This document shows positions 46,762 to 55,159 of a DNA stretch of 64,000 nt, one piece after another; positions within the stretch are counted from its first letter, which is position 1; each line of letters begins with the position of its first letter. The position numbers and the translations under genes are program-made. Source of the DNA: Paraburkholderia ginsengiterrae (GTDB lineage: Bacteria > Pseudomonadota > Gammaproteobacteria > Burkholderiales > Burkholderiaceae); assembly GCF_001645125.1 (NCBI RefSeq), contig NZ_LXKA01000360.1, positions 1-64,000 of the forward strand, read 5' to 3'. The notes under the pieces are model-generated. The model was not told the DNA's origin, searched no databases, and worked only from the letters and a program-made list of their open reading frames with translations.

Positions 46762-47349
46762 CTAGATTTTCAGGCGCGAGACCTTGGTGCCCTGGAGCGA
46801 CAGATCGCCCATCAGGCCGGTGTTCGTCAGCACGAAGACTTCGACCGGCGCGGTCGCCGTGTTCGTGTCGATTGCGCCATTGGCGCCGACTTTCACCAGC
46901 GCGACGGAGGCGTCGCCGCCGACCGACCAGCCGTCGGCATTGCGGAACGAGTCCAGCGAGTCCTGCGTCATGAACAGGAAGATGATTGCCTTCGACTGCG
47001 CGCCTGCCTGCAGGCCGACCGAACCGGAAATCGTGCTGTAGTAGCCGACCGACGAGCCGCCCACGCGCAGCGCGCCTTCGCCATACTGGCCGCCGACGAT
47101 GAAGCCCACTTGCAGGACTGACGGGAACACGAGGACGCCGCGCGCCTTCGAGACCAGTTCGCGCGAACCCTTCACCGTGGTGAAGAGCCGCGACATGGTG
47201 CCGTCGACGCTGGCGTCGATCGACTGGCGTTTGGATGCATCGGTGGAAGGGGTGTCTTTGCTGGGGCCGTTGGTCGTGCAACCAGCCAGCGTAAGGCCTC
47301 CGAAAGCGAGCGCAGCGGTAGTCTTCAACATGAAGTTGCGTCTTTGCAT
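46762..47349 (-). CDS. SYLF-domain (YSC84-like) lipoprotein
   Basis: The 195-residue protein begins MQRRNFMLKTT and carries a lipobox LAGC with the lipidated cysteine at 24. The twin Arg suggests possible Tat export. The mature part is the SYLF lipid-binding domain, with RGVLVFPSVLQVGFIVGGQYGEG and GYYSTISGSVGLQAGAQSKA. SYLF domains bind phosphoinositides in eukaryotes; bacterial copies are envelope lipoproteins of unclear role. On the minus strand, TATAAC (47411-47416) about 60 bp upstream may be its -10 element. Confidence 0.9.
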   Translation of the reverse strand: MQRRNFMLKTTAALAFGGLTLAGCTTNGPSKDTPSTDASKRQSIDASVDGTMSRLFTTVKGSRELVSKARGVLVFPSVLQVGFIVGGQYGEGALRVGGSSVGYYSTISGSVGLQAGAQSKAIIFLFMTQDSLDSFRNADGWSVGGDASVALVKVGANGAIDTNTATAPVEVFVLTNTGLMGDLSLQGTKVSRLKI

Positions 47350-47814
47350 CGTTTTTCTCCGTGATGGTTCCGGGGCGCAACCTCGTTTGATGTTTTCGGG
47401 TTGCCTTTGCGTTATATCACACGCAAGCGCAAAAGGCGCGCTTCCTGGTTACGCGAAAAGCCTTGTGTGGCGGGCGTTTCCGGCAATTCGTAGCGCATCG
47501 CGCCGACATTTTTGGCGGTGGTGCAGGAGGTCCGGCGGCGACGCGCGCAGCGTGTTCGAAGGGACGCCGGCACGCGTGTCCGGGGTTCGGCGAAACCCTG
47601 GACGGACGCTTGGAGGCTACGGTCCCGGACGCGCGTTGTAACCGGTTCGAGAGCTCGGTGCCGGCTCATGAAAACAAACTGAAAGTGTTGCCTTGACGCC
47701 GCAAATCGGGTTTTTCTGTCGAAGTCGGTTTGACGCGAGTGAACCGGGAGCGTTGCGGTGCGGGTCCTGGGCTTTTGCGGCGGTGTGCAGGCGACCGCGG
47801 CGCGTGGCGCAGCA
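47350..47814. other. 465-bp stretch without a recognisable gene
   Basis: Apart from the promoter-like TATAAC for the SYLF gene, I see no structured repeat, T-rich hairpin or family match here. Short open frames on both strands have biased Arg-rich translations and no ribosome sites, as expected for chance frames. Confidence 0.45.
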
Positions 47815-48264
47815 TCATCCGTGATTCGCCGGACTTTTGACCGGAGGCGGGCGCCGCAGCGCGCGGCGCACCATGCCGATCAACACGCCGATCAGGAACA
47901 GGGTCACGGCCGGCACGACCCAGTAACCGACGAACGCATGCCAGAGATAGCCCATTAGCGTGGCGCGGCGCACGCTGTATTCATTGCGGGCCTCCTGCTG
48001 ACGCGGCGCATTGGCGGCCAGCACGTCGGCCGGGCAGCCGGCGGCTTGCGCTTCATCGGGGTTGCCGTGGCAGCGCGCGGGTGCGCCCGCGGCGCGTTGG
48101 GCGTCGGTGAAGGTCCACGTGGTCAGCGCGCGCTCGAGGTCGACCTTGTTGTAGGCCATTTCCTCGCGAATCTCGTTGACCGCAACGATCGCCACGGGCA
48201 CGGCCCAGAATACGATGACGACCAGCCACCGCCTCAACCAGCGGTTTTTATGCTTCGATACCAT
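47815..48264 (-). CDS. two-transmembrane protein of unknown function
   Basis: The 149-residue protein has a basic N-terminus (MVSKHKNRWLRRW), a first hydrophobic segment (LVVIVFWAVPVAIVAV), and a soluble loop of about 70 residues with two cysteines (ARC and AGC). A second segment (GYWVVPAVTLFLIGVLIGMV) and a short Arg/Pro-rich tail follow. The loop probably faces the periplasm, where the cysteines could form a disulfide. No family is recognised. Coding is supported by the sensible hydrophobic pattern and by the position of the start codon after an AGGCAAGG stretch. Confidence 0.65.
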   Translation of the reverse strand: MVSKHKNRWLRRWLVVIVFWAVPVAIVAVNEIREEMAYNKVDLERALTTWTFTDAQRAAGAPARCHGNPDEAQAAGCPADVLAANAPRQQEARNEYSVRRATLMGYLWHAFVGYWVVPAVTLFLIGVLIGMVRRALRRPPPVKSPANHG

Positions 48265-48361
48265 CCTTGCCTCCGATGGGTGCTCTGCAGCACCAACGAC
48301 AAGATGGCGGCCCGTCTAATGTTGTGTGTGGGGTGGGCCGTCTCCGCAGCCATCATAGAAG

Positions 48362-48380
48362 AAAAACGGCGCGTTCGCGC
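48362..48380 (-). terminator. weak terminator downstream of psiF
   Basis: On the minus strand, a short GC stem (GCGCG with CGCGC, 48369-48380) is followed by CCG and five T (48362-48366). The loop is very small, so the stem must open by at least one pair. It could end psiF transcripts before the next gene. Confidence 0.4.
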
Positions 48381-48501
48381 GGCTGGCCTGCGAAGGTCGG
48401 GCAGTGTGACGAGCGCAGCGAGGAGAGGCGAGCGGCGAGGAGGGTGACGGCGCGGAAAATCGACGCGCCGCTCTGTTCTGGCATGAAGCGGAAGCCGCCG
48501 G

Positions 48502-48524
48502 GCGCCGCGCTTGCCGCGCGGCGC
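48502..48524 (-). repeat. GC-rich hairpin just after psiF
   Basis: A perfect nine-base stem (GCGCCGCGC, 48502-48510, with GCGCGGCGC, 48516-48524) and a five-base loop begin 13 bases after the psiF stop codon. No T-run follows, so it may protect the message 3' end rather than terminate by itself. Confidence 0.6.
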
Positions 48525-48537
48525 GGATCCCGACTGT

Positions 48538-48861
48538 TTAGTTCGCCGGTTTGTTCGACAGGCAGGTCTTCATGAACGCCTTGCGGTCATCACCCTTCTT
48601 GTCGGCGGCTTGCGTGTTGCAGGCCTTCATCTTGTCCTGCTGGCTCATCGGCGCAGCAGCGGCCGGTTTGTTCGACAGGCAGGTCTTCATGAATGCCTTG
48701 CGGTCGTCGCCCTTCTTGTCGCCGGCCTGCTTGTTACAGTCGGTCATTTTCGATTGCTGGCTGTTCGCCATGGCCGGCGCGCTAGCCGCGGTTTGTGCGA
48801 ACACCGGGGAAACGAAGACCGAGCTCAGAACCAGCGTAGCGATTGCGGATTGGATTTTCAT
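48538..48861 (-). CDS. psiF: PsiF-repeat periplasmic protein
   Basis: From the ATG at 48861 (GGAG seven bases upstream) the protein has 107 residues with a signal peptide (LVLSSVFVSPVFAQ). It contains two copies of the PsiF repeat: KMTDCNKQAGDKKGDDRKA and KMKACNTQAADKKGDDRKA, each followed by FMKTCLSNKPA. Each repeat has two cysteines. In E. coli psiF is a phosphate-starvation-inducible gene of unknown function. The two DNA copies are near-identical, pointing to a recent internal duplication. No Pho box was identified by eye. Confidence 0.9.
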   Translation of the reverse strand: MKIQSAIATLVLSSVFVSPVFAQTAASAPAMANSQQSKMTDCNKQAGDKKGDDRKAFMKTCLSNKPAAAAPMSQQDKMKACNTQAADKKGDDRKAFMKTCLSNKPAN

Positions 48862-49328
48862 GTGACACTCCATCGGTGGGTGAAAACGTTTTTGATTGTT
48901 CATGCGCGCGGGTGTCAACGGCATCCGGGACCCTCGGGCACGTCCATTGTGGCAACTGCTGTCTGCCAGAACGGACAGAAGGGCGTTCCGGTTGACACAT
49001 GCTCACGCAGGTTTTCCCTTATGGAGAGCGGTCTGAAGGTGCGTGGGCGGTATGAAATACCGAGTCGCGCCGATGCCGGGTATTGTTATGCAATGTTATG
49101 CAATCCCGATCAAATGGATGAAGTAAATTCAAACGACTTTAGCTTCCCGCCATTCGACGAAATTGGCGAAAAATTGCAAACACCCATTTCGCATTGCTGC
49201 ACACGCAAATGAATAATAAATAGCAAGGAAAAGCATACTGGAGATCGTATGCGCAATATCGGCGGAAATGCATGGCGTGCCGCTGCGCCGCCAGTCCGTT
49301 GCCGCAAGCAGGCCATAGGAGGCTCGCC
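48862..49328. other. 467-bp divergent intergenic region with a 10-bp tandem repeat
   Basis: The region separates psiF from the YciI-like gene. A perfect tandem repeat of TGTTATGCAA occupies 49084-49093 and 49094-49103. A consensus -35 hexamer TTGACA lies at 48992-48997 but has no good -10 partner. The part from 49080 to 49260 is AT-rich for this genome. No gene is supported. Confidence 0.5.
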
Positions 49329-49625
49329 ATGCACTACCTGTTGATGTATGACCTCGTATCCGACTACCTCGAGCGTCGCGGCGCGTATCGCGACGACCAT
49401 CTGAAGCTGGCCTGGGCGGCCGCGGAGCGCGGCGAGCTGCTGCTGGCCGGCGCCTTGACCGAGCCGACCGACGCCGCCATGCTGCTTTTCGAGGGCGTCT
49501 CGCCGGCCGCCGCCGAGGCTTTTGCCAAAGCCGACCCGTATGCGCTCGCCGGGCTCGTCACGCGCTGGCGCGTGCGCGAATGGATGACCGTGGTGGGCGA
49601 CGGCGCGGCGAAGCCGGTGCGCTGA
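49329..49625 (+). CDS. YciI-like family protein
   Basis: From the ATG at 49329, just after a perfect AGGAGG, the protein has 98 residues with the YciI/DGPF-type dimeric alpha-beta barrel pattern. MHYLLMYDLV at the start is followed by the His-containing YRDDHLKLAW and by GELLLAGALTEPTDAAMLLF and DPYALAGLVTRWRVREW. The family is related to muconolactone isomerase-like folds; the activity is unknown. A longer frame upstream lacks the family pattern. It stands alone between two large AT-rich gaps. Confidence 0.88.
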   Translation: MHYLLMYDLVSDYLERRGAYRDDHLKLAWAAAERGELLLAGALTEPTDAAMLLFEGVSPAAAEAFAKADPYALAGLVTRWRVREWMTVVGDGAAKPVR

Positions 49626-50099
49626 GACCGACGCCGTCCGTCACTCCGGAGGCGACCCGCGTGACGCTATAAAAAATGCATAAAAATATCGCGTCGCGGG
49701 CATGCAGGATTAATAAATGCCATTTGCCTGTCATGCCAGCATGTTGTGCTTTGCAATACCACATTCCGGCGTTGGAACCGGCACGATCTCTGTTACAGCA
49801 ATGCGTGAAAAGACGCAGCAAAAAGGACAAGATTGTTTCTTTCCGTAACACTTGTCTCAACGATATTCACGCAAACCCTGGGGATGGTATGCTTCGTGCA
49901 CAAATTCTCCCATGCACGAGTGAGACCACGTTTTGTGCTTCGCAATAGGGACAAACCGCACTATCTCAGGGCGGTATTGACCAGGCAACAGAACGTACAA
50001 AACATATTTGTGCAACCGAGGGTCGCACACGGGTCGAAAAAATGAATCCGTGGCAGGCCCAACGCCGCGGCCCGGCCAGGCCGCGTGGAGAAAAATCCA
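49626..50099. other. 474-bp AT-rich leader before the IS5-domain gene
   Basis: The stretch is markedly AT-rich compared with the genome, with segments such as TATAAAAAATGCATAAAAAT at 49669-49688. TTGACC at 49977-49982 could be a -35 but the -10 region is not convincing. I find no gene and no terminator for the YciI-like gene. It probably holds the promoter and a long 5' leader of the following gene. Confidence 0.45.
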
Positions 50100-51347
50100 A
50101 TGTTTTTCGATGAGCTAAGCAATGACGAATGGGCGCTGCTGGCAGCGCTTGTCTCTGACGAGCCGGCCGTCCGTCTGAACCGACGCGGCCGGCCCCGCGC
50201 CGAACCACGTATCGTGGCGAATGCCGTCCTGTGGATTCTGACAACCGGCGAGCCCTGGTCGAAACTGCCAGGCCGCTATCCGTCGGGTCCGACATGCCGG
50301 CGCCGGTTTGAAGAATGGCAATTGAACGGCACCCTCCTCGAGATGGTTCGGCTGTTGTCGCAAACCGGGCGCACCTTCGCGTACGTCCCCGAACCGGCGC
50401 CGCCCGTCGCGGCCAAACCCGTGGCACCGGTTGCCGAAACGCCCAGCGTGCGTGACGAAAGTCTGCGTGGCGTGTCCTGGAAGAGCCCCGAGTCGTGGCA
50501 GGCGCCAGGTGCGTCCAGCAGCCTGAGCCGCTGGCATCCCGCCGATCCGATCGCCGACATTACACGTCAGCTGTCGGGCATGACGCATGCGCAGCCGGCC
50601 ATGCCGGGCGTGCCGGGTGTGCGTTCTCAACCGGCGGCCGCGCAGGCGGCGCCCGTGGCGCGGACCGTCGTGCGTGCGGGTTTGCCTCGCGCGGACGAAG
50701 CACGCGCGGTCGGCGCGGCCATGCATGATCTGGAATCCGCCATCGCGTCGGCGCGCGGCACACCCGTGCCTGAACGGCGCCACCCGGAACAGCGCAGTCC
50801 GCTGTCGATGAGTCTCGCTCCGCGCGGCACGGAGATCGCCGACCGTCGTGGCTATCTGATCTATGTCGCGGCCGAGCGGGTGCCCAACGCCATGTATCGC
50901 GCATGGGCGGAGATCATGAAAGACGGCAAACGCGTCGAGCGTTCCGGCCTCGTTGGCCCGCGCTTCGCGGAAGCGGACGCGGCGGAGCACTACGCGCTCG
51001 AATGGGCGCGGCAGTGGATCGACCGCGAATGCGCGACGCAGGCGGCTGCCGATTCCGTGGCGGCGCAGGCGGCAGCGCAGGTGGCGGTTCATGCGTCCAC
51101 TCACGCCACCGTGAACCGCGCAGTTGCGGTGCCTGCGCCTGCCGTGGCGCGTCCGTTGCCCGCCTTGCGCCATGTGCCTGAGCCGGCCTCGGCGCATCAC
51201 GGCGCGCCGATACATGGACCGCTCAATGGTTTCCGTGGTCCGTTGCGCCGTTATCCGGGCGAGCCGCCAGCACCCGCGGCCAGCTCCGAAAGCAGTGCAT
51301 CAGAGCGCTTTCCGTCGTACACAGAACTCATCTCCCATGCGGGGTGA
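50100..51347 (+). CDS. IS5-type DNA-binding domain (DUF4096-like) protein, probably a domesticated regulator
   Basis: From the ATG at 50100 (GGAG nine bases upstream) the protein has 415 residues. Residues about 5-88 match the N-terminal helix-turn-helix domain of IS5-family transposases: LSNDEWALLAALV, RRGRPRAEPRIVANAVLWIL, TTGEPWSKLPGRYPSGPTCR and RFEEWQLNGTLLEMV. No DDE catalytic core follows. Instead there is a 160-residue Ala/Pro/Arg-rich linker, then a compact domain (about 250-312; GYLIYVAAERVPNAMYRAW to AEHYALEWARQWID) I do not recognise, and a low-complexity tail. No terminal inverted repeats flank it. It lies 150 bp from the end of manC, convergent with it. A role as regulator of the exopolysaccharide genes is inference. 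Confidence 0.72.
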   Translation: MFFDELSNDEWALLAALVSDEPAVRLNRRGRPRAEPRIVANAVLWILTTGEPWSKLPGRYPSGPTCRRRFEEWQLNGTLLEMVRLLSQTGRTFAYVPEPAPPVAAKPVAPVAETPSVRDESLRGVSWKSPESWQAPGASSSLSRWHPADPIADITRQLSGMTHAQPAMPGVPGVRSQPAAAQAAPVARTVVRAGLPRADEARAVGAAMHDLESAIASARGTPVPERRHPEQRSPLSMSLAPRGTEIADRRGYLIYVAAERVPNAMYRAWAEIMKDGKRVERSGLVGPRFAEADAAEHYALEWARQWIDRECATQAAADSVAAQAAAQVAVHASTHATVNRAVAVPAPAVARPLPALRHVPEPASAHHGAPIHGPLNGFRGPLRRYPGEPPAPAASSESSASERFPSYTELISHAG

Positions 51348-51494
51348 GCGGGGCGGCTAGCGCAGCAGTTCCCCGCGGCCGGTCAGGAGCAACCGCCGCA
51401 GGTTCCCGCTTCATTCGTGGTTCGTGGTGATTCACTGGTGTTGCCTGAAGTTGACTGAAGGACGTCGTTCGACGACGCCCCCCATCGACGCGCG

Positions 51495-53060
51495 TTACTG
51501 GCGTCCGTAGGTGTCGTCGAAGCGCACGATATCGTCTTCGCCGAGATACGAACCGGACTGCACCTCGATCATTTCGAGCGGCATCTTGCCCGGATTCTCG
51601 AGGCGGTGGGTGACGCCCAGCGGAATATAGGCCGATTCGTTTTCAGAGACGATAAAGCGCTCTTCACCGCGCGTGACGAGCGCCGTGCCGCGCACAACGA
51701 TCCAGTGTTCCGCGCGGTGATGATGCATTTGCAGCGAGAGCCGCGCACCCGGTTTCACCACAATGCGTTTGACCTGGAAGCGCTCACCCGTATCGACGGA
51801 ATCGTAGTTGCCCCACGGCCGATGCACCTTTCGGTGGTTGGCCGCTTCGAGCCCGCCGTCGTTGCGAATCCGGCCCACGATCTTCTTGACGTCCTGCACA
51901 CGCGACTTGTCGGCGACCAGAATGGCGTCGGCGGTTTCGACCACCACCAGATCCTGCGTGCCCACGCAGGCAATCAGGCGTCCTTCTGAATGGGCGAAGG
52001 TCGAGGCCGCGCCTTCGAACATCACGCGGCCGCGGCCCACGTTCTGATCGGCGTCCTTGTCCGAAATGTCCCAGATCGCGTCCCACGAACCTACGTCCGA
52101 CCAGCCTGCCTGCAAGGGCACGACCACGCCGGAGGCGGGGCTCTGATCGTTGCCGAGCTGCTCCATCACCGCGTAGTCGATCGAGTTCGATGGCGATGCG
52201 CTGAATGCGTCGCGCTGCAGACGGAAGAAGTCGCCGTCCGCCTTGCCGCCCGCGAAGGCCGCCTGGCAGGCTTCGTAGATAGCCGGCTGGAAGTGGCGGA
52301 TCGCCTTCAGCCAGGTCGACGCGCGCATGATGAAGATGCCGCTATTCCACCAGTACTCCTGTGATTCGATATAGCGCTGCGCGAGTTCCAGATGCGGTTT
52401 CTCGACGAAGCGGTCGAGTTTGTGCGCGCCGATCTTGCCGGCGGACTCCGCGTCGGTTTCAGAACCGGCGCCGTGTGTGTCGTTAGGCGTACCAAGCGCC
52501 TCGCCAATGCGAATGTAGCCGTAGCCGGTTTCCGCGCGGGTCGGCACGATACCCATCGTGACAATATGCCCGGCCACGGCATGCTGCACGCCGGCAGCCA
52601 CTGCCGCGTGAAATCCGTCGATGTCCGTGACCGCGTGATCGGCGGGCATCACGACCATGATGCCGTCTTCGTCCTGCGCGGCGACCGAGAGGGCGGCCAC
52701 CGTGAGTGCCGGTGCGGTGTCGCGGCCGACCGGTTCGAGAATCAGCCGGGTCGGTTTGCCGCTCGTGCGTAATTGCTCGGCGGTGGTAAAGCGCTGTTCT
52801 TCGTTGGCGACCACGACGAGTTGGCCGGTGAGCGGATAGCCGGCTTCGAGTCCGTCGAGACGGCGCGTGGTGGATTGCAGCAGCGAATCTTCGCCGAGCA
52901 GGCCGATCAGCTGTTTCGGATGCTGCTCTCGCGACATCGGCCACAGCCGCGTGCCGGAGCCGCCCGCCAGAATCACGGGATGAACCTTGAGCTTCACGTT
53001 CAGGGACTTGACTTGCGTGGACCGGGTGTCGGCGGGGGTGGCCGTAACCGGAGCTGTCAT
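51495..53060 (-). CDS. bceA: bifunctional mannose-1-phosphate guanylyltransferase / mannose-6-phosphate isomerase (BceA/ManC)
   Basis: The 521-residue enzyme makes GDP-mannose. The N-terminal nucleotidyltransferase domain has the signature GGSGTRLWPMSREQHPKQ and the FVEKP motif. The C-terminal cupin isomerase domain shows RPWGNYDSVD, the metal-binding LQMHHHRAEHW, and PLGVTHRLENPG. It corresponds to BceA of the cepacian cluster. GAGGAG precedes the ATG by about eight bases. Here it is transcribed away from bceB across a 634-bp control region. GDP-mannose also feeds GDP-rhamnose or fucose branches, but those genes are not in the window. Confidence 0.95.
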   Translation of the reverse strand: MTAPVTATPADTRSTQVKSLNVKLKVHPVILAGGSGTRLWPMSREQHPKQLIGLLGEDSLLQSTTRRLDGLEAGYPLTGQLVVVANEEQRFTTAEQLRTSGKPTRLILEPVGRDTAPALTVAALSVAAQDEDGIMVVMPADHAVTDIDGFHAAVAAGVQHAVAGHIVTMGIVPTRAETGYGYIRIGEALGTPNDTHGAGSETDAESAGKIGAHKLDRFVEKPHLELAQRYIESQEYWWNSGIFIMRASTWLKAIRHFQPAIYEACQAAFAGGKADGDFFRLQRDAFSASPSNSIDYAVMEQLGNDQSPASGVVVPLQAGWSDVGSWDAIWDISDKDADQNVGRGRVMFEGAASTFAHSEGRLIACVGTQDLVVVETADAILVADKSRVQDVKKIVGRIRNDGGLEAANHRKVHRPWGNYDSVDTGERFQVKRIVVKPGARLSLQMHHHRAEHWIVVRGTALVTRGEERFIVSENESAYIPLGVTHRLENPGKMPLEMIEVQSGSYLGEDDIVRFDDTYGRQ

Positions 53061-53694
53061 GATGGAACTCCTCGAGGCTGGGTGAATGCATCGAGTTTTA
53101 TCACGAACCCAGAAATCAATAAAAGCGCGTTAAATAGAAACTATATAAAACGAATAATAAAATTCCCCATTTCATGAAGAAAAAATGTCCGTCTATTTTT
53201 TTAAAAAAATAAAAATTACCGGAAAAATTCGCGAACCATTTTTTTTCGTCTGATCATGCCGCAGAATGCTGACGCAGGGCCCGCCGAAAGCTTCGTAGGG
53301 AAACACTGACAAAGCGTCAGGGCGTTCTGCAGAAAGGCTCATGGAGCATCATTCAAACGCTCAATCCGGTAACTGTTACCGAGAAAAAGTCGGAAAAAAT
53401 GATGAAAGTTTGACCGATACAATTTGAGATTTTTGTGGTGTTGCAGCGCGAATTTTAATATCGCTTTATCTATACCTGTACAAGGGTATTCACTCATTCT
53501 GGCTCACGATTTCCATTCCGGTTGTTCAGGCGGTTTGAGAGTGGAAAGCAGAAATGCAATTAGCACGGCTTCAATCAGTTTCGCGTTGCGCATTGATTTG
53601 CCCGACGCGCTTGCCGGCGTTGCGCATTGCGGCGCCGGCGTGGATTTAAATCAACCAACGGATGGCACTTGACTGACGAACTGAGGGGCAGCGC
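53061..53694. promoter_or_regulatory. AT-rich divergent control region of the exopolysaccharide locus
   Basis: This 634-bp gene-free region lies between bceA and bceB and is strikingly AT-rich in its bceA half (T7A7 at 53196-53209, T8 at 53239-53246). It holds several symmetrical sites. These are CGGTAAC-T-GTTACCG (53367-53381), ATACC with GGTAT around TGTACA (53472-53489), CTGAC-AAAGC-GTCAG (53306-53320) and GATTTAAATC (53643-53652). GCGTTGCGCATTG is directly repeated at 53583-53595 and 53617-53629, 34 bp apart. No clear -35/-10 pair is seen. The size and number of sites suggest multi-factor control. Confidence 0.65.
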
Positions 53695-55092
53695 ATGCTG
53701 AGCGTTCTATCGAGAATCATCGACATAGCCATGGTCGCGCTCGGCGCTGCCATCGCGTCGGCCGTGCACAGCGGGAAATTCGTGTGGCTGGACGATGTGC
53801 AGAGCGTCACGCTCGCGTTCGATTGTCTGCTGGTGGTGGTGTTCTTTCCGGCGCTGGGCATTTATCAGTCGTGGCGCGGCAAGCCGCTGTACGACCTGCT
53901 CTCGCGTGTGGCGGGCGGCTGGCTGATGGTGGAAATCACCGGCGTGCTGATCAGTTTCAGCCTGCACCGCTCGGACAGCCTGTCGCGGCTGTGGCTGGTC
54001 TATTGGGCCGTTGCCACGATCGTGCTGCTGATCGTCACCAAGGTGATCGTTTATTCGATCTTGCGGGGATTGCGCCGCGAAGGCTTTAACCAGCGCGCGG
54101 TGGCGATCGTCGGCGGCGCGCCGTATGGGCGCTTCCTGATCGAGCAGATGCGCAGCCGTCCGGAAGCGGGCTTCAATCCGGTCGTGGTGTTCGATGAAGA
54201 CGGCACGATCAATCCGTATGAAGACCCGGACGCGGGCGAGGCGATCGAGGGCGTGCCGGTCGAGCGCGACTACCAGCACATGCTGCGCCTCGTGCGCCAG
54301 CGCGCGATCCGCGAGCTGTGGCTGGCGCTGCCGATTTCCAAGGAGAAGGCGATCAATCGCTTCGTCACGGATCTGCGCAACGACTTCGTGAACATCCGCT
54401 TCATTCCGGATGTGCGCAGCCTGACGCTCTTCAATCAGCCGATGGTCGATCTGCTGGGCGTGCCGGCGATCAACCTGGCCGCTTCGCCGATCACCGATCT
54501 GCGCGTGCTGCCCAAGCGCGTGTTCGATCGCCTGTTCGCGCTCGCCGCGCTGACCGCGCTCGCGCCGGTGATGCTGGTGATCGCGGCGGCGGTGAAGCTG
54601 AACTCGCCCGGCCCGGTGTTCTTCCGCCAGAAGCGCAAGGGGATCGACGGCAATCAGTTCGAGATCTACAAGTTCCGCTCGATGAAGCTGCACAAGGAAG
54701 AGGCCGGCCGGATCACCCAGGCCACGCGGCGCGATCCGCGCATTACCGCGGTCGGCGCGTTCCTGCGGCGCACCAGCCTCGACGAGCTGCCGCAGTTCAT
54801 CAACGTGCTGCGCGGCGAGATGTCGGTGGTCGGTCCGCGTCCGCATGCGCTCGAACACGACGACATCTACAAGGATCTGGTGAAGGGCTATATGCACCGC
54901 TACCGGATCAAGCCGGGCATCACCGGGTGGGCGCAGATCAACGGCTATCGCGGCGAAACGGATCGCATCGAAAAGATGATGGGCCGCGTCAAGCTCGATC
55001 TGTACTACATGCAGCACTGGACCTTCTGGCTCGACATCAAGATCGTCGGGCTGACGCTGTGGAAGGGCTTCGTAGGCAGCAACGCCTACTGA
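53695..55092 (+). CDS. bceB: undecaprenyl-phosphate glucose phosphotransferase (BceB/WcaJ type)
   Basis: BceB starts the exopolysaccharide repeat by moving glucose-1-phosphate from UDP-glucose to undecaprenyl phosphate at the inner membrane. The 465-residue protein has about four N-terminal TM helices, a CoA-binding-like Rossmann domain ([16 protein letters not shown]), a fifth hydrophobic segment near 285-305 and the C-terminal sugar-transferase domain. The latter shows [43 protein letters not shown] and the terminal FVGSNAY. The ribosome site GAGGGG precedes the ATG. It is the first gene of a plus-strand operon reaching the window end. Confidence 0.96.
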   Translation: MLSVLSRIIDIAMVALGAAIASAVHSGKFVWLDDVQSVTLAFDCLLVVVFFPALGIYQSWRGKPLYDLLSRVAGGWLMVEITGVLISFSLHRSDSLSRLWLVYWAVATIVLLIVTKVIVYSILRGLRREGFNQRAVAIVGGAPYGRFLIEQMRSRPEAGFNPVVVFDEDGTINPYEDPDAGEAIEGVPVERDYQHMLRLVRQRAIRELWLALPISKEKAINRFVTDLRNDFVNIRFIPDVRSLTLFNQPMVDLLGVPAINLAASPITDLRVLPKRVFDRLFALAALTALAPVMLVIAAAVKLNSPGPVFFRQKRKGIDGNQFEIYKFRSMKLHKEEAGRITQATRRDPRITAVGAFLRRTSLDELPQFINVLRGEMSVVGPRPHALEHDDIYKDLVKGYMHRYRIKPGITGWAQINGYRGETDRIEKMMGRVKLDLYYMQHWTFWLDIKIVGLTLWKGFVGSNAY

Positions 55093-55159
55093 GCTCCGGT
55101 CACGCGGCGTGCCGCGCAACCGCACTCCTGAATCAACTCCATTTCCCGAGGTGTAATAC

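Noticed and set aside
47412-47669. An 85-codon minus-strand gene in the gap upstream of the SYLF gene
   Set aside because: No ribosome site, Arg-rich random-looking translation and no family resemblance.
50100-50365. A degraded IS5 insertion sequence
   Set aside because: The frame continues intact for 415 codons, no DDE core remnants or inverted repeats are visible, and the ribosome site is good; a domesticated protein fits better.
53461-53500. A definite bceB promoter around TATACC
   Set aside because: No acceptable -35 hexamer lies at the right distance, so only the symmetrical sites are reported.
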